A DNA stretch of 64,000 nucleotides from Vibrio cidicii. GTDB taxonomy: Bacteria; Pseudomonadota; Gammaproteobacteria; Enterobacterales; Vibrionaceae. A program made the position numbers and the translations under genes. The notes beneath the pieces were generated by a model. The model was given only the letters and a program-made list of their open reading frames with translations, was not told the origin of the DNA and did not search any database. Below are positions 25,691 to 34,734 of this stretch, in pieces (position 1 is the first letter of the stretch; the number at the start of each line of letters is the position of its first letter). The stretch lies in the NCBI RefSeq assembly GCF_009763805.1, contig NZ_CP046803.1, positions 1,116,001-1,180,000 on the forward strand, given 5' to 3'.

Positions 25691-27310
25691 ATGTCACTTA
25701 GGTTAAAAACGATCATAGGTGTTGCTCTGATTGAGGCCATTTCGTTGGCGATCTTGGTGTCTTTGACCTTGAACTATTTGAAAACCACTAACTACGACGG
25801 CCTCAATCAACGGGTTATTTCAACCACACGCTTGCTGGAATACACAGTCAAGAATGCGGTGCTGTCCTACGACTTAGCGACCATTGAATCACTCACTCAA
25901 GAACTGGTCACTGAAAGTGGCATTGTCTACGTTGCGGTATTTGGCGAGGGAGGACAACTGCTCTCAGAGCAAGGTCAAACCCCAAGCGGTTACAGTGTAC
26001 GAATTTTAGAAGCGTCCTCCAAACAGGTAAAAGATGGCATATTTGATGTAAAACAGGATATTACAGAGGCGGGGATCACCTTTGGTTCAGTCTGGCTTGG
26101 CTTTGACATGACGAAGCTAAACAGCCAAATTAAGGAAGCCCAGAAATGGACAGCCATAATTGTCTTGGGTGAAATGTCTTTGGTGGCCTTGTTTTCTTAC
26201 ATTTTGGGGGCTTATTTAACTAAGCGTTTGACACAACTGAGATATGCCGCAGACCAAATCGCGAATGGTCACAGAGAAGTTGATTTGAATATTGCGGGCA
26301 AAGATGAGGTCTCTACCGTCTCCCAAGCCTTTATGAATATGGTGGAAAGGCTCGCCATTTCGGAAAAGAAAACCGTTCAATATCAACAGCAGCTTGAACA
26401 AGCCAACGAATCTTTGGAAAGCAAAGTGGCGCAAAGAACGCAAGCTTTGCTTGAGTCGAATAGAAAGCTAACTAAGTTGAATCAAGAACTTAAGTCGACG
26501 CAAGAGAAGCTAGTGGAATCGGAAAAGATGGCCTCAATTGGCACTATGGCGGCGGGCTTTTCCCATGAAATTAATAACCCCATTGGTGTGGTTAATAGCA
26601 ATTTGCAAGTTAGTCTTGAATACCTTTCCATTTACCAAGATTGGATCGCTTTACTGAAAGAGTCGGATAAAGTAGTTGATTCAGAAATGCTCAAAAAGTG
26701 GGAAAATAACCACCATGTACAATATCTTCATGAGGATTTTAAAGTATGTCTTCTGGAGACCAAGCAGTGCGTTGATCGAGTGAAAGGTTTGGTCGATGCA
26801 TTGCAGAAATACTCGGCAAATAATCATGAAGGTCGCCCAGACTTTCAACCAATCGAGCTGTTTGAGTTAATTCATCAAGCACTGTCAAATATAGAAGTTG
26901 CAAAGGATGTTGAGATAAATATCCATTCATCGGTGACTAAAGCGCCTCTCTTGTTAGGCTCGGAAAGTGAATTGGTTAAACTTTTTATCGAGCTGATCAA
27001 AAATGCGGCTAATTCGTGCTCTTGCTTAAAAGACAGAAGTGGACATATTCAGATTAAGGCGAAGCAGATGGGCAATTTCTGCTTTGTCGATATTGAAGAC
27101 AATGGTGTTGGAATAAAAAGTGAGTGGTTGAAGCGTTTGTTTGATCCCTTCTTTACCACAGCAGAAGTTGGGCATGGGATGGGCTTGGGGCTAACCTATT
27201 GCTACGATATTATTAAGCATCATAAAGGTGAAATTGAGATTAAAAATAGGGAAGAGTATGGCGTTGTTGTTACGATCACTCTTCCCTGTGTAACGAAAGA
27301 AATTAGCTAA
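25691..27310 (+). CDS. Sensor histidine kinase with HAMP domain
   Basis: This 539-residue kinase has transmembrane segments at about 8-28 and 155-178 with a periplasmic domain between. HAMP (about 178-232) and a coiled coil (240-285) follow. The phosphoacceptor histidine lies in FSHEINNPIG (about residue 292). The ATPase domain has NAANS (N box), DNGVGI, FFTT and GMGLGL. It has no receiver domain and no response regulator on its own strand, so its partners are probably the receivers encoded on the opposite strand just downstream. The preceding PhnD-like binding protein likely presents the ligand. Confidence 0.9.
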   Translation: MSLRLKTIIGVALIEAISLAILVSLTLNYLKTTNYDGLNQRVISTTRLLEYTVKNAVLSYDLATIESLTQELVTESGIVYVAVFGEGGQLLSEQGQTPSGYSVRILEASSKQVKDGIFDVKQDITEAGITFGSVWLGFDMTKLNSQIKEAQKWTAIIVLGEMSLVALFSYILGAYLTKRLTQLRYAADQIANGHREVDLNIAGKDEVSTVSQAFMNMVERLAISEKKTVQYQQQLEQANESLESKVAQRTQALLESNRKLTKLNQELKSTQEKLVESEKMASIGTMAAGFSHEINNPIGVVNSNLQVSLEYLSIYQDWIALLKESDKVVDSEMLKKWENNHHVQYLHEDFKVCLLETKQCVDRVKGLVDALQKYSANNHEGRPDFQPIELFELIHQALSNIEVAKDVEINIHSSVTKAPLLLGSESELVKLFIELIKNAANSCSCLKDRSGHIQIKAKQMGNFCFVDIEDNGVGIKSEWLKRLFDPFFTTAEVGHGMGLGLTYCYDIIKHHKGEIEIKNREEYGVVVTITLPCVTKEIS

Positions 27311-27348
27311 TAACTCAGATGATCAATACTGCACTGAATTAGTAAAAA

Positions 27349-28680
27349 TTAGATAAAGATTGCTAAAGGGAGGTGAGTTTCTTTCTCTATCTCTTTTAAT
27401 TTATCGAGAATATGGTACGTGATTTTACTGCCCGCGGTAAGCATCAACTTGCCGTTGGGAAGATATAAATCTTCCTTCAAAACACTGCCCACTTTGAGTT
27501 CTTCGAGGCTGACGCAGCGATCAATATCAATGTCAGCCATCTGCTTCTCAGCAAATTTGATAAACAGATCCGCGATCTCTGGATCAAACATTTCACCAGC
27601 CTGGCTTTTAATAAATAATCTCGCACTCTTGGTTTTCATCCGATGGGGATTACGCATATTAGCGACAAGAAAATCGTAGCTCTTCACTATCTTCAAGATA
27701 CGTGCACCCACAGGAATTGCGTTCGCCTGCAGGTGATCTGGCGTGCCTGTCCCATCAAAGTGTTCGTCTTGATGGCGTATGATCTCTACGAGAGGTTGAA
27801 AACGTTTTATCTGACTGATGAGTTCGGCTCCGACCACGGGGTTGCAGTGTGGAAGGTGAGGAAGCTCTTTATTTTGCTCTTCATTTTGTTCTAAGTTGAG
27901 TTCCACAGGCTCCTCTTCAACGGAGCGAATTAAGCCTATCTCATGCAGTAAACCAGCGAGATAAATATGCGAGATTTCACTGTCACTGAGATGGAGCTTT
28001 TTGGCGATTGCTCGAGATATCTCAGCGATGCGTAAGCTGTGTTCGTTATTGTTGCCCGTTGCGCGTTGAATAATCGCTGAGAGCGTCGCTAAAATATCTT
28101 TAAAGGTTTGGGTGCGATTATTGAGCAACGCTTGTAATTTCTTGTTGGCTAACTCCAACATTTCTGTACGCTCTTTCACTTTTTCTTCGAGATTTTGATT
28201 GAGTTCTTCCAGCTCAACATTTTTCATGGCCAATGCAGCCGTCAGTTCTCGCTTCTCTCTTTTCAACTGAAACAACTCGACTGCCTTTGCGATGGTTTCT
28301 TTAAGTAGTTGATTGTCCCAAGGTTTGGAGAGGTAGGTGTGTATACCACCTTCATTGACGGCTCTCACCGTGGACTCCATATCACTGTAACCCGTCAGCA
28401 AAAAGCGGATCGAATCTGGGCTGCGTTCACGCGCTAAACGAAGAAATTCAGCGCCATCCATTTCCGGCATGCGCATGTCAGAGATGATGATCGGCGGTTG
28501 GTCTTGATCAAGATAAGCGAGCGCTTCTGCTCCACTTGTAAAGCTCACCACGTCGTAATCGAATCTCAGCACTCGAGTGAGAGATTTGAGAATATCTGCT
28601 TCGTCGTCGACCAGCAGAATAGCCAGTTTTTCGCTTTCTTCAGAACTATTAAGGGGATCTTTTTCTGCCGTATCGTTCAT
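27349..28680 (-). CDS. Response regulator with degenerate HD-GYP domain
   Basis: The 443-residue protein has a receiver at about 15-140 (DDEAD acidic pocket, phospho-Asp in IISDMRMPEMDG, T in LLTGYS, K in LSKPWD), a coiled coil at 140-195, then an HD-GYP-like domain (200-400). The hallmark residues are changed: HD reads LLHEIGLI, HHExxDGxGYP reads HQDEHFDGTGTP, although IPVGARILKIV is kept. Metal binding and c-di-GMP hydrolysis are therefore doubtful, and it may act as a binding or scaffold protein. It is the last gene of a six-gene signalling operon, ten bases after the previous gene. Confidence 0.88.
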   Translation of the reverse strand: MNDTAEKDPLNSSEESEKLAILLVDDEADILKSLTRVLRFDYDVVSFTSGAEALAYLDQDQPPIIISDMRMPEMDGAEFLRLARERSPDSIRFLLTGYSDMESTVRAVNEGGIHTYLSKPWDNQLLKETIAKAVELFQLKREKRELTAALAMKNVELEELNQNLEEKVKERTEMLELANKKLQALLNNRTQTFKDILATLSAIIQRATGNNNEHSLRIAEISRAIAKKLHLSDSEISHIYLAGLLHEIGLIRSVEEEPVELNLEQNEEQNKELPHLPHCNPVVGAELISQIKRFQPLVEIIRHQDEHFDGTGTPDHLQANAIPVGARILKIVKSYDFLVANMRNPHRMKTKSARLFIKSQAGEMFDPEIADLFIKFAEKQMADIDIDRCVSLEELKVGSVLKEDLYLPNGKLMLTAGSKITYHILDKLKEIEKETHLPLAIFI

Positions 28681-28690
28681 AAATGATTCC

Positions 28691-30304
28691 TTAATAACTA
28701 ACGAGGAACTTTAAAAAATCGTCACCAGGTAGCGGAGGACTGACCCAATATCCTTGTATTCGCGTACAGCCATGCTCTCTTAAATAATTATACTGAAATT
28801 TATTCTCCACCCACTCGGCAACGATAGACATATTGAGTGACGTTGCGCTATCTGTGATGGATTTCAAAATAACGTCATCGGATTCGCTTTCTCCTAAAGA
28901 GCGGATGAAGCGACCATCAATTTTAACCACATCAAAAGGGATTTCTTTTAGCGATTCAAAGCCAGAATAGCCCGTGCCAAAATCGTCAATTGCGCTATGC
29001 ACGCCAGCGGTCTTCAGCAGTTTGAGCTGTTCACTCATTTTAGAAAAAGAGATGATTTTCTCTGTCTCTAGAATTTCAAGTTCTAATAGCTCTGTCCCTG
29101 CTAGCCACTCACCGTTTTCATTATGCAGACACTGTTTTACGTAGCCGGACTCAACTTGTGCGGCAGTGACATTCACGCTAACACGGATTGAAAGCTGTTG
29201 TTGTTTGAGCCGCGAGATTAACTGTAGCGACTGATTAAGCATGCGCTCGGTTAATCTATCTAATAAATCATATTTTTCCATCAAAGGTAAAAATTGTGCG
29301 GGGTTTAAAATCTTCCCATGTTCTCCTTTTTGACGGGCGAGTGCTTCACAGCAATCAATTTTACCCGTTTTTAGGTTTAATTGAGGCTGAAAATAAGCGA
29401 CGAAGTTATTTGAACGAAGATCTTTGATAATCAATGATAATTCGGAAAATTCTCTCACTCTCTTATTCGGTGACTGATCGTTTAGCCAGTAAGCATGATT
29501 ATCGATGGGTGATATGTCGAGTTTTCTTCGGGCAATTTCTTCTGCACAGATTTTATTCCACGAGTAGGCGTCACTTAAATAAACATTGACTTCAATGCGT
29601 TCTTCTCTTTTAGAAGATGCAAATGTCGATTCCTCAAGATTAAATATTAACTCGTAACCAGAGTGATGATATTCAACAAAGGTAAAAAATTTATCTTCAT
29701 AACGATACCACACGAGCTTTTCTGATTTAGGAATGGCCTTGGCGATATCATGAATAAAGTCATTCGCTTCCATGACGCCATATTGGTCATTAAATTTTTG
29801 CATGGATTGAATATCTAGCATCACTAATAACCAAGGTTTACAGCGGTACTCTTTTATTTTTTGAATATGATTATTTAAAGCAAAAATATTTTTAAGTTGA
29901 GTGAGTCTGTCTCGGTTTCGTGTTTTACTTTGGATATCCAGCACCTCTTCGATTACCGACGTGAGTTCATCATTGTCCCAAGGTTTTCCTAAATATCGTG
30001 TCAGTGCACCGGTATTAAAGGCATTGGTCACCCGCTCAAAATCTGCTTGCCCTGAGAGCATGATGGTGGCTACCTCAGGAAAGTCAGATTTTATTCTTGC
30101 CACCAGTTCTGAACCGTCCATTTCAGGCATTCTAAAGTCGGTAATCACCAGATTAATATTTTGATTTTGCTCTAAAATCTCAATGGCGCTTGCTCCTGAC
30201 TGAGCAGTATAGATGTGCCCAACCTTTCGTCGTAATTGTCGTTCTAAAGACTTTAGGATCAGCGGTTCGTCATCGACAAGGAGTATTTCTGCATAATCGA
30301 TCAT
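28691..30304 (-). CDS. Response regulator with degenerate GGDEF and intact EAL domain
   Basis: This 537-residue protein has a receiver (residues 1-125; DDEPL, phospho-Asp in VITDFRMPEMDG, K in LGKPWD), a GGDEF remnant (about 130-270) in which the signature reads RYEDKFF, and an EAL domain (about 290-535). The EAL set is present: CEALARQ, SVNVTA, LEILETE, IDDFGTGYS, VKIDGRFI, AEWVEN and QGYWVSPP. It is predicted to be a phosphorylation-controlled c-di-GMP phosphodiesterase. The receiver resembles that of the next gene (both have KPWDN), suggesting a shared kinase. It starts 17 bases after the upstream kinase stop. Confidence 0.9.
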   Translation of the reverse strand: MIDYAEILLVDDEPLILKSLERQLRRKVGHIYTAQSGASAIEILEQNQNINLVITDFRMPEMDGSELVARIKSDFPEVATIMLSGQADFERVTNAFNTGALTRYLGKPWDNDELTSVIEEVLDIQSKTRNRDRLTQLKNIFALNNHIQKIKEYRCKPWLLVMLDIQSMQKFNDQYGVMEANDFIHDIAKAIPKSEKLVWYRYEDKFFTFVEYHHSGYELIFNLEESTFASSKREERIEVNVYLSDAYSWNKICAEEIARRKLDISPIDNHAYWLNDQSPNKRVREFSELSLIIKDLRSNNFVAYFQPQLNLKTGKIDCCEALARQKGEHGKILNPAQFLPLMEKYDLLDRLTERMLNQSLQLISRLKQQQLSIRVSVNVTAAQVESGYVKQCLHNENGEWLAGTELLELEILETEKIISFSKMSEQLKLLKTAGVHSAIDDFGTGYSGFESLKEIPFDVVKIDGRFIRSLGESESDDVILKSITDSATSLNMSIVAEWVENKFQYNYLREHGCTRIQGYWVSPPLPGDDFLKFLVSY

Positions 30305-30321
30305 AAGTGTTCATCCATCTG

Positions 30322-31632
30322 CTACTTCGAAGCATCCTGCTGTGGATTTTGATTGATAGGGAGTAGAATCGTAAAGGTTGAGCCTTTACCTACTTCACTC
30401 TCAACTTCGATTTTCCCTTTGTGTTTGGCGACTATGCCGTAAGAGACGGATAACCCCAATCCTGTGCCAGAGCCAACTGGTTTAGTGGTGAAAAAAGGAT
30501 CAAAAATAGAACTTAGAATTTCTTGTGGAATTCCACTGCCTGTATCGGAAATTCTAATCGAAACAAAATCATCGTCGTTTTTATCGAGGAAAACAGATAT
30601 TTTCCCTTTTCCTTCGATCGCATGACAGGCGTTGACAAGTATATTAAGGAAAACTTGATTTATTTGCATCGGTTGGCAATACACCTCTGGGACGTCTTTA
30701 GAAAAGTGTTTCTCTACCTCAATATTATATTTTACTTCATTGTTTATTATTTTTAGTGTCGATTCTAGGCCGTTCTCTAAATGGCTATAACTCCACTCGG
30801 AATTATCAATATGAGAGAATTCTTTTAGGTTTTTAACAATAGCCATGACACGGCTTGATCCTTCCAAAGATTCTTGAATAAGATCAGAAAGATCGTCGAG
30901 AACATAGTCGAGGTTGATTTTCTTTTCTGCTTTATCTTTGATATCGATAATTTTTTCAATATTACAATCCGTTATTAATGTGTTCAGCTGTTGAATATGA
31001 TTTTTTACCGTAGAAAAATAATCATCTAATGTTTGCAAATTAGAAGTAATAAAGCCGATTGGATTATTGATCTCGTGGGCAATTCCAGCAGAAAGTTGAC
31101 CGATCGAAGCCATTTTTTCTGATTGTAACAACTGGCTTTGTGCTTGCTTGAGCTTATATAAGGCTTCTTCGAGTTGATGCTGTTCATTGTTTAGCTTGAC
31201 GGTTAACTCTTTTAAGGAATGGTGTTGAGCGGCTTGTAGGGTGACATCATGGATACAAAGGCAGACGTGTTCCAAAGAGCCGTCGTCACTGTGAATAGGC
31301 AGAACCTCAATATTCTGAAACATTCGGTCTTCAGAACCGGAAATCGGCCGAGAAGTATAAAAAGGCAAAACATGAGGAGCCTGTTCCCAAGATGAGAAAG
31401 TGGGTGACTCAATCATAAAGGCTGTATCAATTTTTCGTTTGAGAAAATGCTGCGATTCTGGATATTTGTCTAATAAGTTTTGGCCGACTAACTCATTCGT
31501 GGTCACTTTCGAACGCGTGACAAAATACTCGTTGACCATGGCAATGGTGTAGTCACGACGAACGATGCAAATCGCGACAGAGAGCTGATTCACCAGATCG
31601 GAGAGCATCAATTTTGACTTGTTATTCGACAT
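30322..31632 (-). CDS. PAS-containing soluble histidine kinase
   Basis: I prefer the ATG at 31632, with AGGT six bases upstream; the longer start at 31653 overlaps the previous gene. The protein of about 436 residues has no membrane segment. A PAS domain occupies about residues 10-130, followed by a coiled coil. The phosphoacceptor is in AHEINNPIG, and the ATPase domain has NILVNACHAI, DTGSGIP, FFTTKPVGSGTGLGL. The layout resembles NtrB-type or hybrid-less cytoplasmic kinases. It lies inside an operon with four proteins bearing receivers, its probable substrates, and with a CheC-like phosphatase. Confidence 0.9.
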   Translation of the reverse strand: MSNNKSKLMLSDLVNQLSVAICIVRRDYTIAMVNEYFVTRSKVTTNELVGQNLLDKYPESQHFLKRKIDTAFMIESPTFSSWEQAPHVLPFYTSRPISGSEDRMFQNIEVLPIHSDDGSLEHVCLCIHDVTLQAAQHHSLKELTVKLNNEQHQLEEALYKLKQAQSQLLQSEKMASIGQLSAGIAHEINNPIGFITSNLQTLDDYFSTVKNHIQQLNTLITDCNIEKIIDIKDKAEKKINLDYVLDDLSDLIQESLEGSSRVMAIVKNLKEFSHIDNSEWSYSHLENGLESTLKIINNEVKYNIEVEKHFSKDVPEVYCQPMQINQVFLNILVNACHAIEGKGKISVFLDKNDDDFVSIRISDTGSGIPQEILSSIFDPFFTTKPVGSGTGLGLSVSYGIVAKHKGKIEVESEVGKGSTFTILLPINQNPQQDASK

Positions 31633-31643
31633 GTTTTTACCTG

Positions 31644-32228
31644 CTATATCCATGCATCTAGCTTCTCAATCACTTGACTAAAGCCACTGTCTGCAAAGCA
31701 AATCACGGTTTTGGTTTCGAACTCAAAGGACTCAATGAGAAACGAGACCTGCAAAATGATTGTGTGCTGCCATTTGTCTTTTGGCAGTGTGAAATCATCA
31801 GGTTCCAAGATAACCGGTGGTTGAACTCTCGCTTTAAGCTCGATCTGGTTACACAATCCTTGAATACTGGCACCCGAAAGAATGTTGGATACTTCCAAAA
31901 GGCAGTCGGCGAGGAGGTTGTCGGAGAAGGTATCGTCACCCTCAAGACGCCACATATTTTTTGCCAGCTCCTTGCCCCCTTTTCGGCTGAGAAGGGTCAG
32001 TACCTCGCCTTGCATTTGGCCAAAAAATGACTGCTGGGTGTAATAGTACTCTTGGTTTTGCTTTAGAATGTTGTTGAGCTCTTCATGAGAGGCAATGCTG
32101 ATATTGGGAACCGTGAGCGTAACGTGCAAGTTGAGTAAGTTGGCCAATTTATTGGCCGCTTTGCCCATCGATATGTTGAGAAATTCTTTTAGCGAATCTT
32201 CATGGTCGGGCGTAAATGCATGATTCAT
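31644..32228 (-). CDS. CheC/CheX-like CheY-P phosphatase
   Basis: This 194-residue protein shows both half-sites of the CheC family: EFLNISMGKAANKLA near the N-terminus and EVSNILSGASIQGL in the middle. Each carries the E-x2-N pair that positions water for dephosphorylating CheY-type receivers. It overlaps the start of the kinase gene and the end of the CheY-like gene by a few bases, so all are co-translated. It probably removes phosphate from the single-domain receiver encoded just upstream or from the larger receivers of the operon. No chemotaxis genes are adjacent. Confidence 0.85.
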   Translation of the reverse strand: MNHAFTPDHEDSLKEFLNISMGKAANKLANLLNLHVTLTVPNISIASHEELNNILKQNQEYYYTQQSFFGQMQGEVLTLLSRKGGKELAKNMWRLEGDDTFSDNLLADCLLEVSNILSGASIQGLCNQIELKARVQPPVILEPDDFTLPKDKWQHTIILQVSFLIESFEFETKTVICFADSGFSQVIEKLDAWI

Positions 32229-32590
32229 AGTAAACCGACCCCCTTTAGAACGGACTCTAGTTCTTGTGCCTCTAAAGGCTTTTGTAGAAATTTAACCGCA
32301 CCCAACTCCAGTGCTTTTTGCTGTGAAGTGGGCTGAATATCGGCACTAATGACAAAAACGAAATTTCTCGCGGCAATTTTCTTCAATTCGGCTAACACCA
32401 TAAAACCATCCATCACGGGCATGGTTAGGTCCAAAAACATTACGTCGGCTTTACCATCTAAATAGAGCTGAATCGCCTCTTGGCCATTTTGCGCTTCATG
32501 AAGATTTTCTTTAAATTGCTCAGGCAGCGCTCGTATAACTGCTTTTCGCGACATTTTTGAATCATCGACCACAGTAACAGATATCGACAT
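32225..32590 (-). CDS. CheY-like single-domain response regulator
   Basis: I start at the ATG 32590, which has AAGGAG about seven bases upstream; the ATG at 32611 would add seven residues and lacks such a site. The 121-residue product is a lone receiver: VVDDSKMSR (acidic pocket), phospho-Asp in VMFLDLTMPVMDG, S in VISAD, K in FLQKPLE. With no output domain it must act by protein contact or as a phosphate relay. The four-base overlap with the CheC-like gene suggests a matched receiver-phosphatase pair. Confidence 0.9.
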   Translation of the reverse strand: MSISVTVVDDSKMSRKAVIRALPEQFKENLHEAQNGQEAIQLYLDGKADVMFLDLTMPVMDGFMVLAELKKIAARNFVFVISADIQPTSQQKALELGAVKFLQKPLEAQELESVLKGVGLL

Positions 32591-32600
32591 AACACTCTCC

Positions 32601-33742
32601 TTAAGACGCATCGGCTAAAATAGATTGAATGACATTTTTATAGTGGTCAGGTAAGGAGAGCAAAAATGCCTCCATACTATTGCTTGCCTCAGCCTCCATC
32701 CAGCGCATGGCGAGCAATAAAACTTTGCTATCGATATTTTCGTCATTTAAGGTTTGCTCCCCCCGATGCGCAGGATGCTCTCCGCCATATCAACGCTGTA
32801 GCCCCACAAAATCAGTATATAACTGCAGATCACGAGGCTGTCTTTGTAGCCGCACTCAAACGAGTAGAACGCTTCAAATTGATCAGGCTCTGCGCTTTTT
32901 TCGAGTAATACCAGCTCTCCAATCGAGCAAAGTAACGTCATGAGGTAGATCTTTTCTTGTTCACGGGAAGGCAAGTTGAGACGTTCAGACAGCACTTTGC
33001 TTTTTTCTGCTGCGTTGAGATAGCGGTTGACGATTTGTTGGTGAACAAGCGAATCGAGATGTTTAAAGCTTTTCTGTGTGAGCATAATGCTGGCAACCGC
33101 CTCGACCATCGCCAAGCCAAGACGTCTGATAGACTCACTCAGTGAACTTGTTCTGACCTGAAAACCGAGATAGGCCGAGTTGGCGAGTTGTACCAGCCTT
33201 GCTGCCAATGCTGGCTCTCTGTTCACCAGATCTGACACGTCTTGTATCGACGCTTCCGGGCGAAGAATGCATTGGCGAATTTGCAAAATACTGCGAGGTA
33301 GCACAGGCAAGTCTTCTATCTCGGCAAGTTTTGCTCGGCATGCGGCGGAGAAGGGCATCTGTTTTAGTCGCTCGGCACTATTGAGCACATGGACGAAGTC
33401 TTCCTCCGAAAAAGGTTTGGGAAGCATGAAGTGTACCGAGGAGTTAAGTAGTGCGCTGGCTTCTTTGCTGGTGTCGCCAGTGATTAGCGCGCGGATGGAG
33501 TTGGGGTAGGCTTGGCTGGCCTGTTTTAAAAGCTCGTCTCCTTGGAGGTTTGGCATCAGCAGATCACTGATGATGAGTTCGGGCTCCTGAGCGACTTCTG
33601 CTGCGGCTTCTTGCCAACATCGAGGATCGTTGACTAAGGTGAAATGCCAATCCGGCCGGAGACGACGCAGCATCCTGCCTGCTGCTTTCAGCATCAACTC
33701 ATCGTCGTCAATGAACATCACGTGTAAGGCTGAACCACTCAT
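32601..33742 (-). pseudogene. Response regulator with HDOD domain, frameshifted near the end
   Basis: The intact part codes for a receiver (residues 1-125; IDDDELM, phospho-Asp in LIISDLLMPNLQGDE, K in LPKPFSEED) followed by an HDOD domain (about 140-330; LPVLPRSI, LVNREPALAARLVQLANSAY). The frame ends at a TAA after ILRIGG. Adding one G to the run of six (32759-32764) extends it through EQTLNDENIDSKVLLLAMRW to a stop at 32601-32603, about 380 residues. That stop lies ten bases before the next start, as in the rest of the operon. This break is the loss of a base in a G run, unlike the GAAAC breaks elsewhere. It is the first gene of the six-gene operon. Confidence 0.8.
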
Positions 33743-33945
33743 TACTACCTCTAAAGTCTTAGATTATTATACAGATAAGCCGTGCATTGCTTTTAGCATA
33801 GACTACAAATTGAGCTGTTGAGAAAACGATTATCACATTTGTAAAACATGCAGAGGTCAGCCGCGAAACGACGGTGATTGCATAACTTATCCCGGCGTCA
33901 TATTTCTGTTATCTGCTCGCTTTACCTTATGAAAGAAAAACGTTA

Positions 33946-33960
33946 TGGACTAGATCAGCA
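33946..33960 (+). promoter_or_regulatory. Operator-like motif directly before the GntR/UTRA gene
   Basis: TGGACTAGATCAGCA ends one base before the ATG at 33961 and matches 13 of 15 bases of the motif in the leader of the organophosphorus uptake operon (22118-22132). The position suggests autoregulation. The other bases between 33743 and 33945 hold no gene; they should include divergent promoters. Confidence 0.5.
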
Positions 33961-34680
33961 ATGAGCACTCAAGAAACCACTCAGCTAGGCCGGATAAAAA
34001 GCACAATTCGCGCACAGATCAACGCCGGAGTATGGTTTCAAGGGCAAAAGTTGCCCTCGGAGCGCGAACTGAGTGGGCTTTTTGCTACCACTCGTATCAC
34101 CATCAAAGACGCTTTGGTCTCACTGGAAACGGAAGGGCTGATATACCGTGAAGAACGTCGTGGCTGGTATGTCTCACCGGAGCGCATTTGCTACAACCCG
34201 CTTTCTCGTTCGCATTTTCATCAAATGGTGCGAGATCAGCATCGTATTGCTGAAACCCGTTTGCTGCATGTGAACTGTGAAATGGCGTGCGGAGAGTACG
34301 CCAATATGTTGGAGGTTGAGACAATCACGCCAATTTACGTGATTGAACGGCTGCGTTTTATTGATGGCCGTGTGGTGCTGTTTGTGGAAAATGTCCTCAA
34401 AGCAGCCTTGTTTCCCGCTATCTTGCAGGAGAATCTGACGGGCTCCTTAACGGGGCTCTATCGGCAAAAATATGGTTACGAGACTCGCCGCTCACGCTTT
34501 GAGGTGGTGCCGACTTCAGCGCCAGCCCACGTAGCTAAAGCGCTCAATTTGGCGCAAGGACAGCCTGTACTCAAGATATGTCGAGTCAACTATAAGCAAG
34601 ATGGTGAGCTAATTGACTGCGAGTTTGAATATTGGCGCCCCGATGCGGTGATGATTCGCATTGATAGTTTGAACGAGTAG
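33961..34680 (+). CDS. GntR-family regulator with UTRA domain (PhnR/PhnF-like)
   Basis: This 239-residue repressor has a winged-helix GntR DNA-binding domain at about 8-75 (QKLPSERELSGLFATTRITIKDAL, quoted here only as LPSERELSGLFATTR) and a UTRA/HutC ligand domain from about 95 to 235 (PIYVIERLRFIDGRVV, LTGLYRQKYGY). The linker YREERRGWYVSP is shared with the second GntR gene at 57880, so the two are paralogues. Relatives regulate phosphonate or 2-aminoethylphosphonate genes. The motif before its start also occurs in front of the uptake operon at 16.9-22.1 kb, which is its best candidate target. Confidence 0.88.
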   Translation: MSTQETTQLGRIKSTIRAQINAGVWFQGQKLPSERELSGLFATTRITIKDALVSLETEGLIYREERRGWYVSPERICYNPLSRSHFHQMVRDQHRIAETRLLHVNCEMACGEYANMLEVETITPIYVIERLRFIDGRVVLFVENVLKAALFPAILQENLTGSLTGLYRQKYGYETRRSRFEVVPTSAPAHVAKALNLAQGQPVLKICRVNYKQDGELIDCEFEYWRPDAVMIRIDSLNE

Positions 34681-34693
34681 GGGCGAAATTCAG

Positions 34694-34717
34694 GTGTTGG
34701 CCGACCAGAGCCAACAC
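34694..34717. terminator. Hairpin between convergent genes
   Basis: Arms 34694-34701 and 34710-34717 (GTGTTGGC with GCCAACAC) form an 8-bp stem between the GntR gene and the convergent GGDEF-EAL gene. The following stretch is only moderately T-rich, so its strength is uncertain. Confidence 0.45.
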
Positions 34718-34734
34718 TTGGATCTCTTCTCGCT

